Source: Corynebacterium fournieri (GTDB lineage Bacteria; Actinomycetota; Actinomycetes; Mycobacteriales; Mycobacteriaceae). Taken from it: DNA of 64,000 bases. Location of the stretch: the NCBI RefSeq assembly GCF_030408775.1, contig NZ_CP047210.1, forward strand, positions 310,001-374,000, given 5' to 3'. The notes under the pieces are model-generated. The model saw nothing but the letters and a program-made list of their open reading frames with translations. It was not told the origin of the DNA and made no database searches. The translations under genes were made by a program, and so were the position numbers. Of this stretch, positions 23,814 to 38,959 are shown piece after piece; the first letter of the stretch is position 1; the number at the start of each line of letters is the position of its first letter.

Positions 23814-24320
23814 TTGATTTGCTACGAGATTCTGCCCGCGATTCGAACGGCCATCTTTATGTATGACGAGTCTGTCCACGCGTTGCGCGTGACTGAGACT
23901 CAAGACTTCAGCGAGTTCGACGGCCGGGCGTTCGAGGTGTTGGAGGACCGGAAGGAAGTCGATGGTTCGGACATGCCGCAGTATGGCCTGACGGCGGCAC
24001 TGGGGGCATTGGTGGCTGATGAAGAGAAGGCACCCGCTATCCGTGAGGCGTTAAATCGAGGTGGGGCGAAGATTGCGGAGGCGACGTTTGTCAGCCAGTT
24101 CGGCACTTACTACGGGTTCCGCGCCTTCAACTTGTACGAGGAGACGCCCGAGGCACCGGTGTTCCGCACCCGCACTACGCCGTCGAACCCTGACCTGTGG
24201 AGGAAGCAGTTTTACACCCCGCAGTTTGCGGAGTGGCTGAAGGCGAACTTCGACACCCGCGGGCTAAGCATCAACAGGGTGGAACGCGACCCATACTTCT
24301 ACCGCCCGGACCGCACCTAG
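23814..24320 (+). CDS. Hypothetical protein, first gene of the rplL-rpoB island
   Basis: Protein of 168 residues starting at TTG (GGAGGAG at 23800-23806, seven bases upstream). It reads MICYEILPAIRTAIFMYDES and later FGTYYGFRAFNLYEETPEAP and NPDLWRKQFYTPQFAEWLKA. No signal peptide, membrane helix or known catalytic motif. The mixed alpha/beta look, small size and presence in an array of similar small genes suggest an immunity-type protein, but I do not recognise the family. Confidence 0.6.
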   Translation: MICYEILPAIRTAIFMYDESVHALRVTETQDFSEFDGRAFEVLEDRKEVDGSDMPQYGLTAALGALVADEEKAPAIREALNRGGAKIAEATFVSQFGTYYGFRAFNLYEETPEAPVFRTRTTPSNPDLWRKQFYTPQFAEWLKANFDTRGLSINRVERDPYFYRPDRT

Positions 24321-24328
24321 AGCGTTTT

Positions 24329-24381
24329 CGGAAAACGCTGGACATCCGTCTGGGATTTCGGCACGCTGGGTTGCAACGGTG
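24329..24381 (+). repeat. Island leader repeat, copy 1
   Basis: Fifty-three bases that match 25982-26034 at about three positions in four, without gaps. The best conserved core is TTTCGGCACGCT (24356-24367). It lies just before the start of the gene at 24403. One frame of both copies encodes similar short peptides (KTLDIRLGFRHA here), so it could be either a shared regulatory leader or the relic of a gene end. Confidence 0.6.
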
Positions 24382-24402
24382 ACCCGCCTGGAGGGAGGCG
24401 TT

Positions 24403-24993
24403 TTGAACGAGTTGGTAAACGAATTCGCAGCATCCGTAGGGCTCCACACCCCGGTGCCGTCGCGCTGGGAGGAAATGCCCGATGATTTGCTGGAGCATTA
24501 CATCGTGGGTATGACGGAGGCTGTTCGGCGAAATGAGTACACGCCAATTGGGGTTGACCAGATGGTGTGTGCCGTCAACGAGTTTCTCAAGGCACGGCAT
24601 CATCGCTTCTTCGATGAGTTTGAAGAGATCTACTACGCGGTGCCTACCCTGACACCCCGCGACCAGGTGTTTTTCTCGTTGGACCGGTTGGCGGGGACGA
24701 AGGGACCATTGCTGGACCGGATGCTTGAGATGTATATGACGGATCGTCGCAGCATCGGGTCCACTAGCGAAATGATCAAAGAGTATTTCCAGCTCATGGT
24801 GGCCCGCAAGGGAAAGCAGCGCCACTGGGATCTCATCGCGCAAACCGCGGATACGCAGCGGGATATCGAGATGCTCGTTCTGTTCTCCAATAAGTTCAAG
24901 AAGAAATTGGATCGTCGCGGTGTGAATGCGTGGATACCTGAGCTTGATATCACGCAACGCGTAATCAGCGTCCCACCCACTACTGAGGATTAG
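24403..24993 (+). CDS. Hypothetical helical protein, paralogue of the gene at 25418
   Basis: Protein of 196 residues, starting at TTG 24403 after GGAGGGAGG (24390-24398). The frame is open from GTG 24379, but that start would put the ribosome site inside the gene. The C-terminal 120 residues are clearly related to the gene at 25418: RHHRFFDEFEEIYYAVPTLT, DRLAGTKGPLLDRMLEMYMT, YFQLMVARKGKQRHWDLIAQ and TADTQRDIEMLVLFS align with it. It is soluble and mainly helical. No family recognised. Two copies in one array suggest duplication and divergence, as in immunity loci. Confidence 0.6.
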   Translation: MNELVNEFAASVGLHTPVPSRWEEMPDDLLEHYIVGMTEAVRRNEYTPIGVDQMVCAVNEFLKARHHRFFDEFEEIYYAVPTLTPRDQVFFSLDRLAGTKGPLLDRMLEMYMTDRRSIGSTSEMIKEYFQLMVARKGKQRHWDLIAQTADTQRDIEMLVLFSNKFKKKLDRRGVNAWIPELDITQRVISVPPTTED

Positions 24994-25001
24994 GAGCCCC
25001 A

Positions 25002-25403
25002 ATGATCATTCCGTTTTATGTCGCATTTAGCCAGGACGAATACGAGCAAGCGCAAGCGTCCGAAGCAGAGTCACGCCGGGACACGATCACGGAGGCGCTT
25101 GAGACGTCGAACCGTCCGGTGGCGGATATTGACCAGTTCTTCGGCGGTGTTGTCGAGGAATTGAAAGCCAGCCTTGATGAGGAAACTGCCAACAGCATCG
25201 TCTTCGGCGCCGCGGATTGGGACGGCGAAAACCTGACCGACGGGATGCGCATCAACACGCCAGACCAGGTAGGCAGCTTCGCCGAGGCGTTGGAGAGCGT
25301 TGAGCCGGAGGACTTCGACTCTCCCGACGCCGTGGAAACACTCATCGAGTTCTACACAGCAGCAGCGCAGCGTGGCGACGCCGTTGCGGTGTACTTCAGC
25401 TAG
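25002..25403 (+). CDS. DUF1877-like small protein
   Basis: Protein of 133 residues (MIIPFYVAFSQDEYEQAQAS). The second half, with NSIVFGAADWDGENLTDGMR, TPDQVGSFAEALESVE and FYTAAAQRGDAVAVYFS, resembles the DUF1877/YfbM family, which ends with a similar FYxxAAxxGDAV motif. Members are cytoplasmic and poorly understood; some stand in toxin-immunity arrays. AGGAG precedes the ATG, eight bases after the previous gene, so the two are probably one operon. Family call is by eye. Confidence 0.5.
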   Translation: MIIPFYVAFSQDEYEQAQASEAESRRDTITEALETSNRPVADIDQFFGGVVEELKASLDEETANSIVFGAADWDGENLTDGMRINTPDQVGSFAEALESVEPEDFDSPDAVETLIEFYTAAAQRGDAVAVYFS

Positions 25404-25417
25404 AGGAGATTCTCGCG

Positions 25418-25939
25418 ATGGCGGCACTACCTACTCGATACGACACGGTCAGCGACGAAGAGCTGGATGCCTTTGTTTCCGATCTCACTGATCAACTCGC
25501 GGTATCCGACCGTGACTTAGATGCGGTGTCCGGCCTGGCCCGAGTCGTCGATGAGCATCTTCGTCCAAGGCATACGAAGCACTTCGACACCATCTACCGC
25601 TGCTATCTTGCGGAACCGCGGTTCGCAGTGCGCTTCCACATGTTCCAGTGCCTTGACCGCCTGACCGCGCACGACCCTGAATTGCTGGACCAGATGTTGG
25701 AACTCTACGAGCAAGACCACCGCACGGTCGACGCGCCGTACCCACGCGAAGAGATCAAGGGCTTATTCCAGTACCTCTTTGCCACGAAGGGGCATCAGCA
25801 TCACTGGGATGCGGTAGCGCGGACCGCCAACACCGCGGCTGATCTGGATATGCTCAAAGCCTTGTCTTACAAGCCGAGAGAGACCAATACCAACGGCCTC
25901 GATACCTGGCTGCCCGGGCAAATCAGCTCCGAACATTAG
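25418..25939 (+). CDS. Hypothetical helical protein, paralogue of the gene at 24403
   Basis: Protein of 173 residues (MAALPTRYDTVSDEELDAFV). It shares with the gene at 24403 the blocks RHTKHFDTIYRCYL, CLDRLTAHDPELLDQMLELY, YLFATKGHQHHWDAVARTAN and TAADLDMLKAL. GAGGAG precedes the ATG and the gap to the previous gene is 14 bases, so it closes a three-gene unit. No signal peptide or membrane segment. Unknown function; immunity-type protein is a guess from context. Confidence 0.6.
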   Translation: MAALPTRYDTVSDEELDAFVSDLTDQLAVSDRDLDAVSGLARVVDEHLRPRHTKHFDTIYRCYLAEPRFAVRFHMFQCLDRLTAHDPELLDQMLELYEQDHRTVDAPYPREEIKGLFQYLFATKGHQHHWDAVARTANTAADLDMLKALSYKPRETNTNGLDTWLPGQISSEH

Positions 25940-25981
25940 ACACTACTGCCGTTATGGCGGACCATCTGAACAGGATGTTTG

Positions 25982-26034
25982 CCGAAAACGGTGGAAATCT
26001 TTGCGGAGTTTCGGCACGCTTGACCGCAATGGTG
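25982..26034 (+). repeat. Island leader repeat, copy 2
   Basis: Related to 24329-24381 over 53 ungapped bases; the core TTTCGGCACGCT is identical (26009-26020). It lies 31 bases before the gene at 26066. The shared frame here reads KTVEIFAEFRHA and then stops. Confidence 0.6.
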
Positions 26035-26065
26035 TGATTCCGATGAGCGTCAGGAGGCCGACGCG

Positions 26066-27025
26066 ATGAGTGGTCCGACCCGAAAGCAGCTTGTGGAGCG
26101 TTGGGAGGACGCCTGCACGCCTGAGATGTTGCTCGCCCCGTCGCCGTTCGGCTTGTTTGATGGCCGGGAAGATTTTCGTGGTTTTCACTGGACGTACCCG
26201 TTGGATAAGTGGGGGTTTCCGAAGAAGGTGTTTTCGGTCAGCGGGCAGACGGTTGACAATGTTGATCTCAGTTATGCGGAGATCAGTCCGTTTACAGCCC
26301 GAGAATTCACGCTGACTAATAGTTACGCTAAGCGGGCGAAGATCTTCGTGGCCGACTGGGTGCATGGCAGTGTGGCTGACTGCGAGTTTGAGCGTTGCAC
26401 GGTGAAAGGTAGGATGCCCTGGCTTAAGACGACTGTGACTAATTGCGTGTTTCGGGCGTGCAAGTTTCCGGAGGTCTTTGCTTGGGGAGCGCGCTACGAC
26501 AATTGCCAGGCCATTGACATGCGGTTGAAGGGGCCGGTAGGCGGAGGACTTAACAACCCGGTGTTGACCAATGTGACGGTGAGCGGCAAGTGGAAAGAGT
26601 GCAGTCTTGAAGAGACGGTCGAGGGGGATCAGCTCGTTGGCTGCGATTTCAGCGAGGTTGAATTTGGCACGGCCAGCTTCAAATACGTGGATATGCGCAA
26701 GGTGAAAATCCCGGCAGAGCTGCAGCGCCTCACTGTGCTGAACTGGGAGGATATTCGCGGACGCGTGGTGGAGCTGGTGAAGGAATTACATGAGGCGTCT
26801 TCCCAGGGGGAAGAAGCGTTTAAGCAGTCGAGCTTGGCGCTGATCTTCATGGAGGACGACTTCAGGGGACAACACGACGAAGCACCACGGCCCCGTGGCG
26901 CCCGATATTGCCTTGAACTCGATGCCTGGGCCGACTGGGGGCATAGTCACGACTACCTGTTGGGGTTGTACCGCGACGCGGGGGCGGAGTTCATGCGTGA
27001 CCCGTTTGAAGAAAGTGAGGACTAA
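26066..27025 (+). CDS. Pentapeptide-like beta-helix protein, paralogue of the gene at 27886
   Basis: Protein of 319 residues. The middle part (about 60-215) shows short repeated units rich in Phe, Asp, Cys and Asn (VDNVDLSYAEISPFTAREF; SVADCEFERCTVKG; VGCDFSEVEFGTASFKYVD), as in pentapeptide-type right-handed helices. The C-terminal 100 residues form a helical domain with LNWEDIRGRVVELVKEL and PRGARYCLELDAWADWGHSH, which recurs in the gene at 27886. No signal peptide. AGGAGG precedes the ATG. Such beta-helix proteins can bind DNA gyrase or toxins; no such activity can be shown here. Confidence 0.6.
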   Translation: MSGPTRKQLVERWEDACTPEMLLAPSPFGLFDGREDFRGFHWTYPLDKWGFPKKVFSVSGQTVDNVDLSYAEISPFTAREFTLTNSYAKRAKIFVADWVHGSVADCEFERCTVKGRMPWLKTTVTNCVFRACKFPEVFAWGARYDNCQAIDMRLKGPVGGGLNNPVLTNVTVSGKWKECSLEETVEGDQLVGCDFSEVEFGTASFKYVDMRKVKIPAELQRLTVLNWEDIRGRVVELVKELHEASSQGEEAFKQSSLALIFMEDDFRGQHDEAPRPRGARYCLELDAWADWGHSHDYLLGLYRDAGAEFMRDPFEESED

Positions 27026-27027
27026 AG

Positions 27028-27438
27028 ATGAGTATTAATGCAGGGTTTGAATACATCGACGGTGACTGGGAGATCGGCGATCCGGGTATTGGCCCCGAGG
27101 AAGACTGGATGATCAGCGTCGCCGATCTGGACATGTGTTTCATCACCATCAGCACCGCCGACGGTAATAAAGAGTACTTTTTCGGCGCGAACCCCACCCT
27201 TGTGGACGGGGTTGAGCCGGAGCACGTCCCTGACTACGACATCGAGAGGTTCGACGCATTCTTCGCCGAGCGTTACCCGGAGGCGAAGGACGGCATCGCG
27301 GAGTTTGTGCGCAAGTACCGCATTATGTCCACGGACACCGAGAGTAAGTTTGACGACGCGGCCAGCGACGGCGGCGACCTCGTTGCGTTGTGGTGCGAGA
27401 CGTTGGGGCTGCCGAACCCGCTGAGCGCCGCTGCTTAG
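27028..27438 (+). CDS. Hypothetical acidic protein
   Basis: Protein of 136 residues (MSINAGFEYIDGDWEIGDPG; SVADLDMCFITISTADGNKE; FDAFFAERYPEAKDGIAEFV). Very acidic and soluble, with no recognised motif. The ATG is two bases after the previous stop with GAGGAC just upstream, so it is co-translated with the beta-helix gene. Acidic, small and in an array of the same kind, it fits an immunity protein, but this is inference. Confidence 0.55.
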   Translation: MSINAGFEYIDGDWEIGDPGIGPEEDWMISVADLDMCFITISTADGNKEYFFGANPTLVDGVEPEHVPDYDIERFDAFFAERYPEAKDGIAEFVRKYRIMSTDTESKFDDAASDGGDLVALWCETLGLPNPLSAAA

Positions 27439-27450
27439 GGCTGATTAAAG

Positions 27451-27882
27451 ATGTCTGATACCCCGGCAAAGCAACCTGGTCGCGTCGTTCCGTGGAGGTG
27501 GCCAATCGATCCGGATGTGCTCGAGCTCTCACTGTCGTGTGTGCCTGATTGGGTGCCGTCCGAGTACCGCGAATTTTTCGACTCGTACAACTCGTTCAAT
27601 TTCGAACACGGCGAGTGGCTCTATCCGGAGATTCCGCCGGGTGATCCTTTGAGTATCAAGTCGATCCTGAGCAGTGTCCGCGAGGAAGCCGAGGCGTTCG
27701 GAGACGACCCTGACGCCTGGTTCCCGGTCGCGATCGTTGGTGATGGCGCGTACGCCGTGTACCACCGCAACGACGACGGTTCGGTCGAGTTTGGCCGCTA
27801 CCACTTCTGGGACAGGCAGTACCTGGACGGGCCGTATCCCAGCATGGCCGAGTGGATGCGCACCTACGGGGTGGAGCTGTAG
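27451..27882 (+). CDS. SMI1/KNR4 (SUKH)-like protein
   Basis: Protein of 143 residues. The layout WVPSEYREFFDSYNSFNFEH, then WFPVAIVGDGAYAVYHRNDD and GRYHFWDRQYLDGPYPSMAE, resembles the SUKH fold: an early PxxYxxFLxxxNG-like helix, a central GDG strand and an acidic FWD strand before a final helix. SUKH proteins are frequent immunity factors against contact-dependent nuclease toxins. It stands four bases before the next gene in a probable four-gene operon (26066-28635). Family call is by eye. Confidence 0.5.
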   Translation: MSDTPAKQPGRVVPWRWPIDPDVLELSLSCVPDWVPSEYREFFDSYNSFNFEHGEWLYPEIPPGDPLSIKSILSSVREEAEAFGDDPDAWFPVAIVGDGAYAVYHRNDDGSVEFGRYHFWDRQYLDGPYPSMAEWMRTYGVEL

Positions 27883-27885
27883 ATC

Positions 27886-28635
27886 ATGGAATTGCATGCT
27901 GTGCGTTACGACGATCGCACGTTCGACGAGCCCAGCGTCGACAACATCAACTTTTCGACGGTCCGATTCGAGTCCTGCACCATCACCCGCCCGCGCGGGA
28001 ACCCGGGCAAGGTCAACGATATTGCGTTCATAGATACTGATTTGTCGGCCCCAGAATTTGGCTTCCGTGCCGACTGGTTGAGCACCGTTACCGGTTCCAC
28101 CCTGCGCGATGTGGTGATCGAGGGGCGCGGTGCACAGTTTCCAATTCGCGCGCGTGTGCTGGATTCGACGATTACTGGCGAGCTGCGCAATGTCGGTTTT
28201 GGCGAGCACTACCGCTACGACCAGCTCGACGGCGTCGACTTGTCCGGGTGCAAGCTGGAAAACGTCAGTTTCCAGGGCATCCCGATGGAGCGCGTGAAGC
28301 TTTCCCCGGAGGACGAGGCGCTGGTGGTCGAGGATTGGGCGTCGGTCGCAAACGACGTGTACTCGGTTGTTCGGGAGGCGATGGCGAGTCCCGACCAGAA
28401 GGTCGAGTACGCGTCCATCGAGGTTTTCGACGCCCTGTCGCAGGACGCATCGCTGTCCCGCAGCTCCAACAGCGGATTCAGTAGCGACGATTCGCTCGAC
28501 TACGACGAGAGCCGCGGCGCGCGGTATGTCCACGAGCTCGCATTCACCGACAAGCCGGAGTGGTTCATGGACGTGATCCACTCGCTATACCGCAAGGTTG
28601 GCGACGGGCGGCTGGTTCCTGTCCTGTATCAGTAA
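27886..28635 (+). CDS. Pentapeptide-like beta-helix protein, paralogue of the gene at 26066
   Basis: Protein of 249 residues, the shorter partner of the gene at 26066. Repeat-like units include FDEPSVDNINFSTVRFESC and LDGVDLSGCKLENVSFQGIP. The C-terminal domain has VVEDWASVANDVYSVVREAM and ESRGARYVHELAFTDKPEWF, which align with the paralogue. The ATG is three bases after the previous stop with no good ribosome site, so translation is probably coupled. Last gene of the island; the DUF3068 gene follows with its own promoter. Confidence 0.6.
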   Translation: MELHAVRYDDRTFDEPSVDNINFSTVRFESCTITRPRGNPGKVNDIAFIDTDLSAPEFGFRADWLSTVTGSTLRDVVIEGRGAQFPIRARVLDSTITGELRNVGFGEHYRYDQLDGVDLSGCKLENVSFQGIPMERVKLSPEDEALVVEDWASVANDVYSVVREAMASPDQKVEYASIEVFDALSQDASLSRSSNSGFSSDDSLDYDESRGARYVHELAFTDKPEWFMDVIHSLYRKVGDGRLVPVLYQ

Positions 28636-28672
28636 CGGTAGTTCGCAGCGCTGGCGCGCCCACCGGCTGCGC

Positions 28673-28678
28673 TACACT
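28673..28678 (+). promoter_or_regulatory. -10 box of the leaderless DUF3068 gene
   Basis: TACACT ends eight bases before ATG 28687 with no Shine-Dalgarno between. This promoter is at the right edge of the accessory island. Confidence 0.5.
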
Positions 28679-28686
28679 TTCCCACC

Positions 28687-29625
28687 ATGCTGCCCACTTC
28701 CCGCATTCTTTCCGTGCTACTCGCCGGCGTCGGTGCTGCGCTGGTGGTGGCGGGGCTGCTGGCGCCGAGCGTGCTGCTTTCCGGCAACCGCCTGCCGTTG
28801 GCGCTGGGGGAGGCCACGTGGACCATCACGGACCCGAACGGCACCCGCGAGGGCGAGGCGGCGCCGGTGACGCGCCAGCTGCACATGGAGATCCAGGAGC
28901 CGTCCGACGGTGACACGGCGAGCGTGCGCGTGGGCGACACGCTGCGGGCGGGGGAGTCCGGTTCCGACTTCAATGACCTGCTCACGGCGTCGACGTGGTC
29001 GTACGCCGTGGACCGCGTTTCAGGTGCCGCGCAAGGCCCGGCGGAGGCGCTGATGGTCATGGGCATGCCCGCAACACAGGTGCCTATCGACGGCGCGTGG
29101 TTGACCTTCCCCGCCCCCGCGCCGCAGGACACCGTCCAGGTCTTCGACGCGGTGCTGCGTGGCGCGGCGCCTGCGGAGTTTGCCGGTGAAGAGGAGATCG
29201 CCGGGCGTACGGTGTACCGCTATACCCAACGCATCGCGCCGACGAACGTGGCCATGCGCTACGCCGACCCGCGCAACACGCTCACGCTCGAGGACGACAA
29301 CGGCGAGCCGCAGCGCACCTTCCTGCACCACGCCGCCGAGCGCGAAATCCTGGTGGATCAGGAAACCGGCGTGGTCGTGGGCATCGACGAGAAGGTGGAC
29401 GACTACTACGCCGACGCAGAAGGCAACGGCGTGAAGAACGTGGTCACCTATGACGGGGTGATGGACCGGCAGGACGTCGAGAAGCTTGTGCGCAAAGTGG
29501 ATGATGCGCAGACCGCCGCCGCGGACCGCGGGCTGTGGCGCGTGCTGGCCTGGGTCGGTGCGGCGCTGACCCTTGCGGGCCTGGCGGGCGCGCTGCGGCC
29601 GGGGCGTGCGGCGCGTCGCGATTGA
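28687..29625 (+). CDS. DUF3068 (PorA-family) envelope protein
   Basis: Protein of 312 residues with an N-terminal membrane segment (ILSVLLAGVGAALVVAGLLA), a large outside domain and a C-terminal membrane helix (VLAWVGAALTLAGLAGALRP). This two-helix layout and blocks such as AGRTVYRYTQRIAPTNVAMR and LVDQETGVVVGIDEKVDDYY are those of actinobacterial DUF3068 proteins, annotated as porin PorA-like. It is found before rpoB in other corynebacteria, so it is part of the ancestral order. The function is not settled; an envelope role is likely. Confidence 0.82.
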   Translation: MLPTSRILSVLLAGVGAALVVAGLLAPSVLLSGNRLPLALGEATWTITDPNGTREGEAAPVTRQLHMEIQEPSDGDTASVRVGDTLRAGESGSDFNDLLTASTWSYAVDRVSGAAQGPAEALMVMGMPATQVPIDGAWLTFPAPAPQDTVQVFDAVLRGAAPAEFAGEEEIAGRTVYRYTQRIAPTNVAMRYADPRNTLTLEDDNGEPQRTFLHHAAEREILVDQETGVVVGIDEKVDDYYADAEGNGVKNVVTYDGVMDRQDVEKLVRKVDDAQTAAADRGLWRVLAWVGAALTLAGLAGALRPGRAARRD

Positions 29626-29718
29626 CCGCGCGCGGACGACGGGTGGTAGGCTTCCGGCAGCAACCGCACGAGTGACCCAGACGGCATCGGGCAACCCGGC
29701 GGACCGCAGGCGGGGGCC

Positions 29719-29747
29719 TTTACAAACGGGGGAGATTACTCTATGGT
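29719..29747 (+). promoter_or_regulatory. Promoter of rpoB-rpoC
   Basis: TTTACA (29719-29724) and TATGGT (29742-29747) are 17 bases apart, about 210 bases before rpoB. A second candidate is the extended -10 TGCTAACTT near 29871-29879. The 333-base gap otherwise holds a leader with small hairpins and no gene. Confidence 0.55.
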
Positions 29748-29958
29748 TGTTCTTTGCGCTGGAAGCCGTCTCCAGTACGCGTAGAGAGCCTTGTGCAACG
29801 GATTGAGAAAATCCGATTTGACAAGGTGATTTTGTTGTCTCTGGGGGCGGGTCTTCTAAAGCAGACCGAATGCTAACTTATCCTGCGGAAATGCCGCCGG
29901 GCCGCGAAGCCAGACGCGGTGTGGCGAGCCTCCGCCAGAGGTGCTGGAAGGACCCAAC

Positions 29959-33438
<3,480 letters not shown>

Positions 33439-33448
33439 GCGCCAGGTA

Positions 33449-33478
33449 GCCGTCGTAAAGCAAGTGCTTTGCGACGGC
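33449..33478 (+). other. Stem-loop between rpoB and rpoC
   Basis: GCCGTCGTAAAGCA pairs with TGCTTTGCGACGGC over 14 pairs (one G-U) around AG. There is no T-run, so it is not a terminator; RNase III cleavage or message stabilisation is more likely. Confidence 0.65.
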
Positions 33479-33522
33479 ACGACGAACGAACAGCACACAC
33501 CTAGAAGAAAAGGAATTTTTAC

Positions 33523-37536
<4,014 letters not shown>

Positions 37537-37580
37537 ACGCAAGGCCCAGCACTTCTGGCTTTTAGCTAGGTCTGCGTAAC

Positions 37581-37615
37581 GCGCCCGGCGTCTCCTTTAA
37601 CGGGGAGCTGGGCGC
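37581..37615 (+). terminator. Terminator after rpoC
   Basis: GCGCCCGGC pairs with GCTGGGCGC and TCTCC with GGGGA around TTTAAC; TTCTTTTGT follows. Confidence 0.8.
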
Positions 37616-37642
37616 TTCTTTTGTGTCGGGTCTAAACCGTGT

Positions 37643-38269
37643 CTAATCCACCCTGGCGCCGCGGGCTGCGCGGACGATGCCCACCCCGCCCATCAGCGCG
37701 AACCCCCGGATACGCAGCACGGGGGCGTTGGCAGGCAGGTCATCGCGGGAGATGGTGCAGGAGGGGTGGTCCTCTATGCCGAAGCCGCCCATGAGTGCGG
37801 CGCCGTTGTCCACCACCCGGACGTCTTCGGGCACGATGATCTCGATGCCGCCCATCAAAGCCACCGCATTGATCACAGTTTCCTGCGCAGAAAACCGAGC
37901 CTCGCGCAGGTCCAAGGAGTTGCCGCCCATCAGCGTCAACGAGGTGTGCGCCGGAGCGACGAGCCATTCGCCGGTGCGCTCGGAGCCGCCCATCAGCGAC
38001 ACGGAAAACGCGGTGCCGCCGGGCTCCCCGGTGACCTGGGCGTGCGAGGCGTGGGACGCCACCGCGCGGTGGGGATGTTCGACGGGGGAGAGGTCCTCTG
38101 TGAGAGCGGGCAGCTCATCAGTGTAAGTGGCGTTGTACACCGCGCGGGAGCGCTCGTCGAACTCGGTGATGGAGAGTTGACCGTCGGCGAACGCGTCCTG
38201 TAGGCGTTTAGCGGTGCTGTCGCGGTCGGAGTCGGTAGCGCGTTTGCGTGGCTCAGGCGTGTTGTCCAT
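37643..38269 (-). CDS. DUF1707 protein with LiaF-like C-terminal domain
   Basis: Protein of 208 residues. The N-terminal DUF1707 domain reads RLQDAFADGQLSITEFDERS and VYNATYTDELPALTEDL. The C-terminal half has the repeated SLMGG, TLMGG, ALMGGIEIIVPEDV and ALMGGFGI motifs of the LiaF/YvqF cell-wall-stress domain. No membrane helix. Proteins of this type in actinobacteria are thought to regulate or report envelope stress; target unknown. ATG 38269 follows a TACCGT box by seven bases, so the message may be leaderless. It faces rpoC tail-to-tail. Confidence 0.75.
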   Translation of the reverse strand: MDNTPEPRKRATDSDRDSTAKRLQDAFADGQLSITEFDERSRAVYNATYTDELPALTEDLSPVEHPHRAVASHASHAQVTGEPGGTAFSVSLMGGSERTGEWLVAPAHTSLTLMGGNSLDLREARFSAQETVINAVALMGGIEIIVPEDVRVVDNGAALMGGFGIEDHPSCTISRDDLPANAPVLRIRGFALMGGVGIVRAARGARVD

Positions 38270-38338
38270 ATTGAATACGGTAGTCGCCGAAGGTGGCGTC
38301 GGCAGGCGAATGCCGCGCGAAGCTGCCCATACTCTGCT

Positions 38339-38344
38339 TATATT
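38339..38344 (+). promoter_or_regulatory. -10 box of the leaderless three-gene envelope operon
   Basis: TATATT ends six bases before GTG 38351, with no ribosome site between. It is about 70 bases from, and divergent to, the DUF1707 start. Confidence 0.5.
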
Positions 38345-38350
38345 CCACCT

Positions 38351-38959
38351 GTGAATGAAAAGTCGGCGAAGCGCCAGTCGGTGCGCGGGTTGGCCAAATC
38401 GGTCGCCTCCGACATCGGCACGCGCGCCAACGCCTCCATAGCCGGCTTGCTCGCCCTTGCCGGAGTGACCGGGCTGGCCGGAGGCTTCGAAGAGGCAGAC
38501 CCGGAAGGCGTCGTGCTGACCGCGGCGCCGGAAGCGACGGTACTGCAGGTCACACCGCTCGAAGTGGAGGTACGGCGCAGCTACGTCGTCGACGACGCAC
38601 GGGCAGTGGAGATGCGGCTGACCAACACGGCAGACCGGCCGATCCACGCGCAGCAGTGGCACTTGGCATTCCAGCTCGAGTACTCCGAGCAAGACGAAAC
38701 GCAGCCGCGAATGCAGGTTGCCGACCATCGCGTCACCGACGGCGACCAGTTGCAGGAGGTCCCGCTGTCGGAGTCGCTCACCTTGAACCCGGGCGTGCCC
38801 ATGGACGTTGTGGTCCTGTTCCGCGCAGAGCCCGGCACCCAGCCCGCGGCTGAGGCGGACACTTTAGTGCTGCGTTCCATGGAGTACCGCACGTCCTTCC
38901 TGGACGGCAACACGACGTGGCTGACCGGCAATACCGCGGCCGAAGTGAGGTTGCGATGA
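38351..38959 (+). CDS. Hypothetical membrane-anchored exported protein
   Basis: Protein of 202 residues with one hydrophobic segment near residues 26-44 (ASIAGLLALAGVTGLAGG) and a soluble beta-rich part (VEVRRSYVVDDARAVEMRLT; WHLAFQLEYSEQDETQPRMQ). The latter looks like an immunoglobulin-type domain. It overlaps the next gene (ATGA). I know such three-gene sets only as corynebacterial envelope proteins of unknown function. Confidence 0.6.
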   Translation: MNEKSAKRQSVRGLAKSVASDIGTRANASIAGLLALAGVTGLAGGFEEADPEGVVLTAAPEATVLQVTPLEVEVRRSYVVDDARAVEMRLTNTADRPIHAQQWHLAFQLEYSEQDETQPRMQVADHRVTDGDQLQEVPLSESLTLNPGVPMDVVVLFRAEPGTQPAAEADTLVLRSMEYRTSFLDGNTTWLTGNTAAEVRLR

